Shown piece by piece: positions 21,830 through 33,894 of a stretch of 64,000 nucleotides of DNA (positions within the stretch are counted from its first letter, which is position 1; each line of letters starts with the position of its first letter). The notes beneath the pieces are model-generated. The model did no database searches, had not been told where the DNA came from, and was given only the letters and a program-made list of their open reading frames with translations. A program made the translations under genes and the position numbers. The DNA lies in assembly GCA_963920635.1 (NCBI GenBank), contig OY987307.1, positions 18,491,735-18,555,734 on the forward strand, read 5' to 3'. This DNA comes from Pseudeuparius sepicola. Lineage: Eukaryota > Arthropoda > Insecta > Coleoptera > Anthribidae.

Positions 21830-23471
21830 ATGCCAAAACCTCGGGTACGTAAAACCGATAAAGCCTCTTGGTCAGAGGAGGCGATGAAAGGTGCCATTCG
21901 AGCTGTAAAGGAAGGGAGTAAAATTAGAGAGGCTTGCAGAAGATATTCTGTTCCCTTTAGTAGTTTAAGAGACCGTTTAAGCAAAGGCTATTATGCCCCA
22001 AGCATGGGAAGAAACACCGTGTTCAGTAAAGAACAGGAAGCAGAAATTAAGGAACAACTGCTTACACTATCACAGATGTTTTATGGGCTAACACCTCTAC
22101 AGTTACGTTTAGCTGTGTTTGAATATGCCGAAGTCAACAAAATTCCTAATTCATTCAACAAAATCAGTAAATTAGCGGGAAAAGATTGGTTATATGGGTT
22201 TATGGCTAGGAATGCTGAATTAAGTTTCAGAAAACCTGAAGCAACCTCGCTAAACAGAGTGACGGCTTTTAACAAAATAGAAGTGGACAGATTTTTCGAA
22301 AATTTAGAAAAAGTTATGACCACTCATAAATTTAACCCAACCAAAATTTTTAACATGGATGAGACGGGCATTACGACATGCCATAAACCAGCGCGAATTG
22401 TGGGACCCAAAGGACAAAAACAAGTTGGGGCAATTACGAGCCTGGAAAGGGGGAAAACTACAACCGTGTGTTGTGCAATGAGTGCAGCGGGTACGTTCGT
22501 GCCACCCATGTTCATTTTCGCACGAATTAGAATGGCTGCTGGCTTGGAACGAAACGGACCACCCGGTTCAATATACCATTGTTCCAAAAATGGTTGGATT
22601 AACGAGGATTTGTTCAGGATCTGGCTGAGACATTTTGTAAATTTCACAAATGCAAGCAAAGAAAATCCAGTTCTCCTTATTGTGGATAATCACGCCAGCC
22701 ACTGCTCTTTAAGAATTTATAACTTTTGTAGGAATAATGGCGTAATTATGTTAAGTATACCTCCTCATACTTCACATCGACTCCAGCCGCTGGACCTGAC
22801 TTTTTTTGGGCCACTAAAAAAAGCCTACAACATGGAGTGCGAATTGTTTATGAAAAGCCATGCATATGAGAAAATCACCAACATTGACTTACCTGGATTA
22901 TTCACTAAGGCTTATCTTAAAGTAGCTGTAGCTCAGAAAGCAGTAAAGGCATTCGAAATTGCTGGAATATATCCAATGAACCCCGATGTATTTGGTGATC
23001 TAGATTATTCAGTTAGGGAACCTGATACGGAATCCACAAACAATTTAGGGACTAGCAACAGTCAGACAGTCGAGACAGTTCTTGAACCAGAAAGTATTGA
23101 ACCAATAGCTGGATGCTCTGGGACTCAAACAAATATAATTAAAAGTATTAAAAGTGTCATTGGTTCTAATGTTTCGTTTTCACAAATTTCACCCAAACCT
23201 GTTCCCAAGATACCAGCAACCAGAAAAGTTATAAAAAGAAAGAAACAGAGGTCAGAAATTCTAACGTCAACCCCTCTTAAAGAGCAATTCGAAATATTAG
23301 AAGCAAAAAGGAAAAAGAATTTAGAAGGAAGTAAAAATAAAAACTTACAAGCCAGAAAAAAACCTACCAAAAGAAAAGTTTTTGAAAGTGAATCCTCTGA
23401 GGAAGATGATGAACAGCCCATTATCAACGATGATGAACTAGATGATATGGAGATGTCTGATGATGAACTTG
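21830..23471 (+). CDS. Pogo/Tigger-type transposase, exon 1
   Basis: Encodes the catalytic part of a 602-residue transposase that would cut and reinsert its element at TA. Residues about 12-55 form a Pipsqueak-type helix-turn-helix (AIRAVKEGSKIREACRRYSV). About 65-140 is a CENP-B/Tc5-type second DNA-binding domain (GKDWLYGFMARN). About 170-385 is the DDE_1 nuclease: D177 in NMDETGI, D286 in LIVDNHASH and D322 in HRLQPLDLTFFGP, all present. A basic tail (KVIKRKKQRS, residues about 465-500) is a likely nuclear signal, followed by an acidic run (SESSEEDDE). The start at 21830 gives the full helix-turn-helix. Donor CTTG|GTGAGT at 23471/23472. No stops or frameshifts. Confidence 0.95.
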
Positions 23472-23533
23472 GTGAGTAAAAAACTGTTAGGGATCGCTTG
23501 TCTAAAGATGTAATTTTTTATTTCTAACTTCAG
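23472..23533 (+). other. 62-bp intron of the pogo transposase
   Basis: GTGAGTAAAA ... TTCTAACTTCAG. Removing it joins GAACTTG to ATGCAATA in frame and gives Asp548. Without splicing the frame ends two codons later at a stop, so an unspliced message makes a 549-residue protein lacking the PHD finger. Confidence 0.85.
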
Positions 23534-23700
23534 ATGCAATAAAACACAAAGAGCAGTCAGAAGAACCATGCATCATTTGCAATGAATTTGGGAAGAAGGA
23601 GCTTTGGTACAGATGTTCTTCATGTGGAAAGTGGGCCCATGCCAGCTGCACAGGAGTAGATCGACCACATGGATATGTATGCGATTTTTGCAAGCCTTAA
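23534..23700 (+). CDS. Pogo transposase exon 2: PHD finger
   Basis: Adds residues 548-602. All eight zinc ligands of a C4HC3 PHD finger are present and correctly spaced: C560, C563 (CIIC), C575, C578 (CSSC), H583, C586 (HASC), C597, C600 (CDFC), with the Trp before the His (KWAH). PHD fingers commonly read histone tails, so a chromatin-targeting role is plausible but inferred. Fusion of a PHD to pogo-type transposases by a 3' exon is, as far as I recall, seen in other insect copies. Confidence 0.9.
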
Positions 23701-24149
23701 ATTTTAAATAAAACAAAGTACCAAAATGGCTTCATTTATGTTTGTTGTTAACTTTCCTAATTACCTGTGTATATTTTAAATAATAAAGTTTAATTTTCTA
23801 TATAATTAATCTGTTTTTATGATTTGTTGTTACTGAGCGTAATTGCACTCGCCTGAGCGGCATTACCCTACCGGGTCGGGCAATGGCGTTCTTTGGATAC
23901 TCTCAAAAAAACATAATTTCTGACTTACATTCTGTTTTAAGTACCAATTCATAAATAGATATAGTTACTATACATGCAAGTCAAATGTTTCGCGAAGACA
24001 GAATGGAAAAAGTAGTTTTATTTCCCTAAGAATGTGAGTTTTTCCTTAGATGAGCGCCATTATCCGTCGCTCCCCTATCCATAACTTTAGCACATCATCT
24101 TGGCATGGATGAGATTAATTTTCGAATCACAGAGTACATAGTCTGGAAT

Positions 24150-24440
24150 GTTCCTCTAAAACTCCAATTTGTTCCAGAGCTAGCCACTAGCCACTCAGTT
24201 TGTATACGCGTGACTTGTGTTTTGGGTCATTGTCGTGTTGAAATGTGAACCGTAAAGGCGTTGACTAATCTTCACCCAACGGTAAAGGCATTTCCCTGTC
24301 TGCACAAGGTACCTAACATTGTATTTTGGAGAATGTCCCTGTATACAAGTGCACCCGTAACTGCTTTGAATAAAAAGAACGGAATAGTCCTGCAGCTAAC
24401 ATTCGGACCAGCAATTTCGGCTTTATTTGAGTTGAAATAG
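24150..24440 (-). pseudogene. Tc1-like transposase fragment
   Basis: On the minus strand GALVYRDILQNTML is followed, after a frameshift, by FTFQHDNDPKHKSRVYKLS, the second catalytic Asp block of Tc1 transposases. No ends are visible. Confidence 0.75.
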
Positions 24441-27000
24441 AGGGACTTTATGTAATTTTCAAATTATAATACTTATTAAGTAATTTGTAATAATATAGTT
24501 ATATTAATACCTAACAATAATGTGAGTAATAATTATAATGCATAATAAATAAATACATATTAATAAATTAATGTCAAATAGCTACTTAAAAAGTCTAAAA
24601 TGAGTTGAAGCGTTGATGGAAGGAGTAATTTCACTCAACGGTTGAACATCGTTCTCAGTAATGTTTCAATAAAACACTGAATTCATTTGTTTCAAAATAT
24701 CTTCAAAGATAGCAGAATAATGAGTGATTAAAAGCAAAAGGGACTGATAAGTACTTGAATTTAGACAGAAAAAGACATTCGATTTGACAAGACTCAAAAA
24801 AGGTCTCTTGAAATCCAACGGTTGTACTGAAAAAATGTTTTCGCCGTTTTAGATCATACACCAAGTACACCTGGTATACAATATATTTGTATGTAAAATG
24901 ACAACTGAGTTTTTAAAATTCTCTGTTGAACAACTTATCATCTACGTATTTTAGTCTTCTCAATAATAATTATTGTATATTATCTACGTCCAGAACCAAT
25001 AATTATTTTATTCATTGTGTCTATAAGGTCTATTAAGCATGCATATGCATATGCATATTATGGCTGTGCTCCAAATTTAAATATTCACATCTATAAAACC
25101 TTTTATAAAGAAAGTATAGGCAACTAGGAAATTAACACGGGTAGTTATAATAGATATGGTTAAAAAAATTGCAGGAAATGTTTACAACTAATGTAATTTT
25201 TTCAGTGTCTTGGATAATATCAGTGACTATGGTATTTATAGATAAGTGTAATAATTTGTTAGCAGTCATACTTTGTTCATAACATATAGCCCAAGCCTTT
25301 TCCTTTCCTTTATTGCCCATCCATTAAATTTTAATTGATGCACGCGTTGATTTGAATTTAAATGATTCGTTTGTCGTTCATATTTTTATTAAAATAATGA
25401 TACCAAATAGGTCAATGTCGAATTAACGAGTTCGTTGCTTGACTCCAAATTTTATTAGATATGGGATATGGGAAATATTAGGTACTGGACATTATAATGT
25501 TTCGTGCAGTCAATTTGATTGAGAAAATAGTTAATTACCTCGGCTTGCATTAACAATGGAATGAAAATGAAAATCCGGAAGTATGTTATTAAAACAATTA
25601 ATTAAATGCAATATACATTACATAGTTGTAATGGAATAATTTGCTACCTACAAGTGATCTACATGTTTCTATAGTTTACTGGGACAGAGGATTGTTAGGC
25701 ATCAAATTGATTTTGGAGATTTATTAGCTATTTTAATCAACTATATCTCTTATGTAGATATCTAAAGCTTTGATGGTTAATACTTTCATAGTAAAAGTTT
25801 CCCATTTTTAGGTTGTGTAAAACATTAAATTATAAATTATGTAAACAAATATATCAGACCACGCATGGTATAACATGAAATCGCGAATTTCATGGGCTTT
25901 AAGAACAAATAATGTGTTTCGAAACTATTATGTTATTATTTATTTTTTTGACTAATAGACTTTAACGGGAACTTATTGTTTTTAATTTATACAAAACATT
26001 CATTTATTAGGTATATCTGGACCATGTAGGTACGCAAGTTTTGCAATAAGTATCGGCATAGCGGGGCTTTTCAAACTTTCTTGTTTTAGAACAAATGGCT
26101 TGAAATGGTATTTACATATCTTAAATAATAACTAATAATATTTTTTATAATTCGTTTGCAAATAAAATTTTTTCACCAACTTTTATCAAATCCATTACGA
26201 AACCTACATGAGTGTGCAATTATTTTCGAACTTTTTTATGATCTCGATTTGCGGAATTATTGCTTAATAATCTTTTTAAGGAGTCATTGGGGATTGTTAA
26301 AATTGAAATTGCCACTAAAAAGCCTGCACTGTTTTATGTGGTTTTGTATTTTAACCATAAAAAATAAAGCTCGTGAATGAGTATAAATTATTTTTGGAAT
26401 TCCATGGGTTTGTTATTAAATTAGCAAGTTAAATATAAGTGTTTATATTGAATATAAGATATATCTAAAATAGAAATTGTTTGTAACCCTCTTAAGACAC
26501 TTTTGAAAAAGCATGATAACAATACCTAAATTAAGCACCTATAAAATTTTCACACCTATCTAAGTAATGTTAAAAGTGTATATTATTAGATTTGCAATGT
26601 TTTTTTTTTGGAATTCGGGTTTTGCAGATACTTAACTATGTTAGGTACTAAAGCTGATAAGTGTTCTTTTGGAGCCCCACCATTGGTGATCTTGGATAGA
26701 GTTACAAGATATTTTAAATAAAAGTAAGGAAGTAAAATAAAAGTAATTCTTTTTCCGTATTGAATATAGGTGCTACAGAACTCAATATTCTTGTTTTATC
26801 ATTATTTTTTAGACCAAAACATTACAAAAACGTTACCTACTTTTTCGTATGACGAAGTAGTACTATAGAAATAGTCACTGCTACTACTCGTAGTATCTTT
26901 TTACTTTTTTGACTAAAATTGTGTTTTAGAAATATGCCAATTTCTTGCCCTTTACTTGGGGTTTTTGCTATTTAAAACTCAAACAATCTGTATTTTGAAA
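24441..27000. other. Long AT-rich stretch, no feature recognised
   Basis: About 2.5 kb without coding, repeat-pair or RNA signals that I can support, apart from a tiny TGCATA microsatellite at about 25038-25057. Confidence 0.5.
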
Positions 27001-27090
27001 TAAAGGCGACTAAATGAGAAATGGCATGAGAAAAGTCATAAGAATCTGTGGTCAAAGGATTGGCCTACTTTTTTGTAACACCCTATATAT
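27001..27090 (+). repeat. Fragment related to 14690-14775
   Basis: Shares AAATGGCATGAGAAAAGTCA and CCTACTTTTTTGTAACA-type blocks. Ends at a terminus-like ACACCCTATA. Confidence 0.5.
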
Positions 27091-27339
27091 GCAAAAATTT
27101 ATTATCTTTCGCTAAACTATTAGCTTGAAGTTTTGTTTTCCTGCTTTTACTTAGGTAGGTACTTGCCACGGTTCTTTGGACCTGTTAAATTGTGCAATAC
27201 ATACCTAATCCACATTTTCAATTGATTGTATCATTTTTCCTGGACTCTCATGTTCCTTTAATTTAATATTGAGTGCTCTAGAAGCCTTCCCTATGTATAT
27301 ATAATTTCAAAATCTGCATTAAGAAAAACAATTGAACAT

Positions 27340-27845
27340 CCAATAACAAATTACGGTGGTTAGGTGTGTTTGTATTTAAACAACACCCTGTATATTTTTG
27401 CTTTTTTAAATCTACGCTTCTTCCCGATTACAACGATATAAATATGTTATATAGGTTTGCTCCAACCGTTTCGAAGATACAAGCAATTGCATTTTGAAAA
27501 TTTTCATCTCAAAATTTAAGAAAGTGGCAGGTACCTACATCAAACATTTCTAAACATAACCAAATGCCTTTTTCTTTTTAAATTTTTATTGTAACGAACA
27601 CTCTGTATATATTGTTGTCACCATAAATAGGTATTTCTTATATCTTTCTTCTCTCGAGTAATGAGCAATCTTAAAACATTGCTATTCCTATTTTCGATTC
27701 AAAAATTTCCAAAATGTAATCGCTTATATATTCGAAACAGTTGGAGGAAACATGTTACATATTTATATCGTTGTAATCAGGCGTAGAATTCCAAAAAGCA
27801 ACAAATACAGATTGTTATTATAATAAAAACACACCTAACCTGGAA
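27340..27845. mobile_element. Foldback MITE
   Basis: GATTACAACGATATAAATAT near 27427 pairs with its complement near 27755-27778, and GGTTTGCTCCAACCGTTTCG with the stretch near 27735. Terminus-like ACACCCTGTATA and CACTCTGTATA motifs occur inside (27383, 27598). Arms are about 150-200 bp and divergent. Confidence 0.6.
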
Positions 27846-27991
27846 GGTAACTTTTTATTTTTTATTGTTTTTCTGTATGCAGCTTTGAAAAATATAGAAA
27901 AAATTACATATATAGGAATACATTATTTCCGGGTAAAAAAAAAGAAAATATAAAGAAATAAGGGGGGTATTGTTTGTATCGGATATACCTA

Positions 27992-28598
27992 CAGGGTGAG
28001 TTTTTGTTTGATGATCAGTATGACGATCTAGGAAACTAGAGGAGATAAGAAGAAAGGTTAAATGGGGAAAGAATTGCAGTTTTGTGGGCCCAAGTTAACG
28101 CGCTTTGTGGATTTTTGAAAAAAGGCATGGCTTACTTGATATTTTGAAAAAACAAACAAATTTTGGGGATTTTTTCTAATCCGTCTACCTTCGTTGTTTC
28201 TGGTTTTAGATAAAAAATGTAATTACAAAACGTACTTTCCGTGACAGCTGTCATTTTCGTAATATGACGCAAAATTGTGTTTTTTGAAATGGAAACCATA
28301 GTTATTTCCGTTATTTTTCCGAATATCCATGTTGAGTATTATGTCGTTTGAAAGCTCTAAAAATGCCCGATTTTTCGAGACCATGGCCAACTATGAAACA
28401 ACGAAGTTAGATGGATTAGAATAAATCGCCAAAATTTTGTTTTTTCAAAATATCTAGTAAGCCATGACTTTTCAAAAACCCACAAGGTGCATTAAATTGG
28501 GCCTACAAAACTGCAATAATTCTTTCCTCATTTAACATTCCTTCTATCTCCGCTAGTTTCCGAGATCCCCATACTGATCATAAAAAAAATTCACCCTG
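27992..28598. mobile_element. Short relative of mariner foldback 1
   Basis: TA at 27990-27991 and 28599-28600. The arms resemble those of 17943-19370 (CAGGGTGAGTTTTT, TTAAATGGGGAAAGAATTGC), with no transposase stub between. 607 bp. Confidence 0.85.
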
Positions 28599-28600
28599 TA

Positions 28601-30600
28601 TTTATAAGACCAACAATGGCCTTCAGGTCAAATTAATCTAAAAATTCAGAGCCAAAAATGACATTATACAATTTTTACAAGATTCCGCTAATTCTATAGA
28701 GGGGAAACATTATTCAATAAAAATGTGGAGGCAAATTTTGGGTGCATCGTGTATTTTTGAGGATATTACCGCTCAGAATAATTTATTTTGTAGTTGGTCT
28801 ATCTACAGTATCTACACTTTCAAAAGAGTATAAATATTTAGAAAAACTAACGCAATCGTAAAATTAATAGGTACATACTTTTCTTCTGTAGTTCCTGTAC
28901 AAGTAAATCACAGAACAATATCACTTCAGCAGTGCCTCTGTGCACTACCTCGTCAAAAATATCAATGCAACAAAAGAACAATTTAAAACATGCCAGGCTG
29001 GATCTTTAAATTGCCCGAGCACTTGTCTTGTCACAGACGGGGTTTACATCTTATACACTAACAAATTCAAGAGCTAAACACAGTGCTCTACACGATTGCA
29101 ACTGCGGTCGGAGGCGAACATACTTTTATACTTTCAGCGCTTTGGCCGAACTACCGGTTATCGCCGGAACTAACGCTCTGATCGAAATTTTATTGGGCTG
29201 ATTAGAAATAGTAGGTACCGTAAATACTACATGGTATGAGGTATGAGAGTATACAGGGCCTGACAGTTCAAAGTGGTCTTTTGGAGACTTTCTTCTATTT
29301 TCGGAAGATTAGACGAAAAGTAGCTAAGTGTCCAGTGCTCGATTTTCGAGAAAAGTTTAATGCCGCAAACCGCATTCTGATATCTTGAGATACGAGATAC
29401 ATGTGCTATTTCTTTTTTGGCGTCAAATATATCAGGATGCGGTTCGCGGCATTACACTTTTAGTGGAGTCAACCAGGAAAATAACTTCGAACAAATTCCG
29501 GGAGTTTTAGATTTTGTTGGAATGTGTTCGTTTTGATGTCTTAAAACAAAATCCGAAGAGTCCGCAGCGCAAAATAATGTGCGATTTTTTTTATTTAACA
29601 ATAACTGTCAAAAATATAGGTTTTTTGTTAATAACTTATTTAATAAGCATTTTTATAGAATTTAAGTAAGACCATTCGAAAGAGCAGGCAATTTCTCAAA
29701 AAAATGTATATACATATTTTTTGTAAAATAATTAAGTAATGAATGAGAATTTTTTTTAAATCATACGTTTTCATGCTTCCTAGTATGCCGAAATTGAGAG
29801 CGGCGCGTGGAGCGCGAGACAGTTAAACAGTAATAACCTTTTACACACACAACTAATTCATATGCAACAAAGTTTATTGGAAAGTGACATCTTAAAGCAA
29901 TTAAAAAAATCTTGTAGCATTAATTTCCCTGAAGGGATGCGCCTGTCATATTATTGTAAATTTGGCCTTGATCAAAATTTCATGCATTTTCACAATAATT
30001 AACGTTACATGGTCAATTTGTAATATTTTTGAGCAATATTACAGAATGTTTCTACTAAATGTATGTACTTTTGAAAGAGCAATATAAGATTACGATATCA
30101 AACCTCGTTTGTTTTTTTTTTCATTTTGAACATTTTTCATAAATTCTTGCTATCGTATATTCAATATTTATTTCAAACGCTCATCATACCCGCATACAAT
30201 TAGATATTGAAACTCAGTAGGTGACTTTTTTAAAGTTTAAAACGTGTGCTTTTTGATAGCATACGTAATTTTAATGTATTTCTCTTTTTTCTCGTTTATT
30301 TTTGCAGTAAACCGCGTTATAATTAATTTCCCGAAACGCAGAATTTGATTTTTCTTATTTTTAAATCCAAGAATCAAGCTGAAGGAGGTTTCTTAATAGG
30401 ATGAGACCAATCCTAAGTGAAAGTACACGTTTTAAACTTCCGATTTCCTAGTCAAAAGATTTTTTCTACATAATTTTCGCTCGTTATTATCAGCTCTTGG
30501 AAAAAAACTCTCTTCATGTGTTCTCAGCTTTCATACAATAATACGAATTCTCTAATAAATATAATAATTTCCGCTTTCTTTATCGTAAATACTTCATACA
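28601..30600. other. Mostly featureless; one inverted repeat
   Basis: No gene is supported. AATGCCGCAAACCGCATTCT near 29360 and its near complement near 29436-29455 form a short stem around an 80-bp loop. Confidence 0.45.
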
Positions 30601-30618
30601 TGTTTGTATACTACTATA

Positions 30619-31352
30619 CAGGATGATTTTTTTTAGGTCTACCACCGCCATTTTCACGCTTATTTTACGCCCTACAAAAAAGCGTAAGAACCAAAAATGT
30701 TGCAACTTTGGACAGCTACGTGGTGCTGCAAAAGAAATCGGCATCCATGGCCAACTTGTCGCGCAATATTAAAAAAACCTTAAATTGAGCAAAATTATTA
30801 ATAGCCGTGGAATGTTTATTTTAAGAGATAGAGGAAAACTTTTATATTAAAAATTGATGGCACTGAGAAGCTTTATCCATCCAGGTAGTCAAATAGTTTC
30901 AGCAAATTATACAGGGTCTTCGGCTCTCTTGAGACCATGAGTGCGAAAAATTGGGCATGGAGGCCCATTCCTTTTTAAATTCGCCTCGCTGACCAAAATT
31001 TCGCTTAATAAGAAATAAACAAAAAAAAATTCATAGCCTCAAGAGAGCCGAAGATCCTGTGTAATTTGCTGAAACTATCTGACTACGTGGATGGATAAAG
31101 CTTCTCAGTGCCAACAATTTTCAATATAAAAGTTTTCCTCTGTCTCTTAAAATAAACATTCCACGGCTATTAATAGTTATGCTCAATTTGAGGTTTTTTT
31201 AATATTGCGCGACAAGTTGGCCATGGATGCCGATTTCTTTTGCAGCACCACTTATCTGTCCAAAATTGCAACATATTTGTTTCCTACGCTTTTTTTGTAG
31301 GGCGTAAAATAAGCGAGAAAATGGCGGTGGTAGACCTAAAAAAATCATCCTG
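30619..31352. mobile_element. Palindromic TA element, 734 bp
   Basis: TA at 30617-30618 and 31353-31354; ends CAGGATGATTTTTTTTAGGT and its near complement. Arms run to about 30940 and from about 31045. The inner edge itself has a terminus-like ACAGGGTCTTCGGCTCTC inverted on both sides. No coding stub. Confidence 0.85.
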
Positions 31353-31383
31353 TATAGTCCCCATTTTAGATCCACTGAAAACA

Positions 31384-31425
31384 TGCGTTTGTATGTGTGT
31401 ATGTATGTGCGTGTGTTTGTGAGGC
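31384..31425. repeat. TG/TATG microsatellite
   Basis: Imperfect GTATGTGTGTATGTATGTGC run. Confidence 0.7.
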
Positions 31426-31515
31426 GTGTTAGTCGGCAGGTAGTCGGCAGATGTGATTCTGTTCCCTTGGAGCACAGCTTGTATCGACGTGGGGACGAAT
31501 GGCACAGCCTATATA

Positions 31516-32760
31516 CTGTGTGACCCATTCTGATGTTGGATACCCTCATAAAATCTGTAATTTTTGTCCGATTTTAACCGTCTTTTTTTCTAAAAATAGA
31601 TCACAAAAAACTCTATATTGAAGCAAAATTTCAGATGTTAACCTCAATTTTCAAGGCCTACTATGAATTTTTTTCTAGTAAAAAAACGACGAAAACCCTT
31701 TAGCGATTTTTTTTATTTAAAATCTGACAACATAGCGTTAATAAGGACACCCTCAAACCCCCACATACCAAATTTGAACAAAAAATATACAGGGAGTTCC
31801 ATTCTGCCTGTTCTGAAATTTGAGCAAAATAGAAATTTTAAAGGCATCTGCTGAGTCAAGTGTGCCATGTAATCCACTCAAAACAGTTGAATTGTCAACA
31901 GGACCAGTCAAACTATTGCTGTGTAAAGACCTAATTCAAAAATATACAGAGTGTCTTTGACTGTACCATCTCAAAATACTGACTTTTTTTTTAACTTTAA
32001 ATCGAGTATATCAAAACCGCCCCAGACTATAAACGAACTAAGTCTAAAAATACAAAAGCCTGAGAGTCAGTAAGTCCATATGAGTTAAGGTAGCTGGTGT
32101 GCCACAACTGCCACAACAGGAAACGCACAGAAAATGTATCATTTTAGAGACTTTATTAAGAATGGTCCAGTAATTTATATTGTTTTTTATTTGTTGGTTA
32201 GCATTTTGTAAACAAATAAATTACTTTTGTGTTTATTAATGTTTTTTCAACAATTCCAGAGCACCCTTCACCAGTATGAAGTTTCATAAAAATTCAGTAT
32301 TTTGAGATGGCCCAGAGAAAAATACCCTGTATATTTTTGTATTGAACCTTTGCACACCAACACTTTGAGTAGTCCTGTTGACCATTTTACTGGTTTGAGT
32401 GGATTCCATGGCACACTTGACTCGCCAGATGTCTTTAAAATTCCTATTTGCTCAACTTTGACACCCTGCAGAATGGAACTCCCTGTGTATTTTATGTTCA
32501 AATTTGGTATATGGGGGTTCAAGGTGTCCTGATTAACGTTGTGTTGTCAGATTTTAAATAAAAAAAAATATCTAAAGGGTTTTCGTCTTTTTTTACTAGA
32601 AAAAAAAATTCATAGTAGGCCTTGAAAATTGAGATTAAGATCTGAAACTTTGCGCCAAAATAGAGTTTTTTGCGATCTATTTTTAGAAAAAAAACCGGCT
32701 AAAATCGGACAAAAATTACAGATTTTACGAGGGTGTCCAACATCAGAATGGGTCACACTG
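31516..32760. mobile_element. Palindromic TA element, 1245 bp
   Basis: TA at 31514-31515 and 32761-32762; ends CTGTGTGACCCATTCTGATG and its near complement CAGTGTGACCCATTCTGATG. Arms of about 470 bp are well conserved; the loop (about 31985-32240) is non-coding. Relatives: a cut-off copy at 63330-64000 and a one-arm copy at 54745-55050. Confidence 0.85.
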
Positions 32761-32762
32761 TA

Positions 32763-33894
32763 TATGTATATATACATATCCCCCCCGAAAATCCAAGCTA
32801 TATACATTAAGGGTGAAGAGGTACCATATCTCAGGAATTAATAGTCCTGGAGCTTTGGGAAAAAATCTTCTTAAGTAATATGGTCACCAAAAATCGCTTG
32901 AAATTATTGCACTCTTCAGCAAAATCTGAACAATTTTCGTGAAGGATTTTTTGCGCTTGCTCTTCAAATAGAGGTGAGACGGGCGGATAAACCTTGAAAA
33001 AATGCTGCTAACTCCGGTTTGGTTGAATTTGGGCTTGTTGAAGAGAGATTTCCTTCTTCTATCAAATGATTGTCCAGTAAGATCATTTCGAATTTCGTGG
33101 TCACCGCCAGATTCGAAAAATTTCCCTTTTATTAAAATTTTCTCCGAAATTTTAAATTCAATGGCATATTTATTCTGTTATAATTGAAAAGTAGATTACA
33201 TTTACAACAAAAAATACTTTACTATTTCGATATCTTCATTAGTTTCGGAGTTATCGCCAAAAGAATAATTAGTAACATGTTATTTCAAAGAAGAATGTTT
33301 TCAAAGATGTCCGCGGTCAAGCAGGCCATGAAATAGCCTTTTCGTAAATAGCTAGACTTTCACTTTCAATCAGCATCTGAAGATACGTTTTCAGTTTCAT
33401 TATCATGAATACCTGCAATAAATTTCACGAAATCTTGAAGAAAATTCGATTATTCTTGCATTCAACTTCATTTTTACTAGCGTCATTTTGATTTTCATTT
33501 GTTTTTTACTTCATATTCATAATCAGCATCTCAAAAAGCATAAAAATATACATTTTCATTGAAAAATAATGATTCTACAATTAATTGTAGACGATTTTTG
33601 AGAAATTTCGGTAAAAAATCGTTTTTTGAGTTTTCTTTTTTTTTAAGCGCACTTTTTCAACCTGCGGACTTATAAATAAAAGTATGTTTGAAGGTGTTGC
33701 AAAACGTTTTATTCAAATCCATGACTTCCCTAATTAATTCCTAATTAACACCATTTTTCGTCTACGTTGACTCCACTATTTCCTTAAAATTCGAACCCCG
33801 GCCACCTTAGTTACTTTTTGGAAATAGGAGAGATCCCGGTGAAATTTGGGACACCCTGTAGATATCTACTGGTGTCAATAAAACATAGGATATA
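32763..33894. other. AT-rich spacer
   Basis: A short TATA microsatellite (32761-32780), then no gene or repeat pair I can support. A terminus-like ACACCCTGTAG stands at 33851. Confidence 0.4.

Larger units (their letters stand above)
21364..24075 (+). mobile_element. Complete pogo-type transposon
   Basis: 2712 bp flanked by TA at 21362-21363 and 24076-24077. The left terminus GGGGAGCGACGGCTAATGGC pairs with GGGGAGCGACGGATAATGGC on the complement of the right terminus. At least six TGAGCGCAATTRCCCG-like motifs lie inside each end. The single plus-strand gene is uninterrupted over two exons and followed by AATAAA signals at 23707 and 23782. All parts needed for autonomous movement seem present. 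Confidence 0.93.

Noticed and set aside
22324..23427. Minus-strand open frames under the pogo gene
   Set aside because: Shadows of the transposase gene; low-complexity Ser/Leu composition mirrors its acidic and basic tail.
31199..31549. 116-codon minus-strand open frame
   Set aside because: Crosses the right arm of a palindromic element and the TG microsatellite; the mirror arm does not keep it open, and no motif is present.
33300..33480. Possible minus-strand coding exon
   Set aside because: A short Asn/Glu/Lys-rich translation is readable but has stops, no splice sites and no recognised family.
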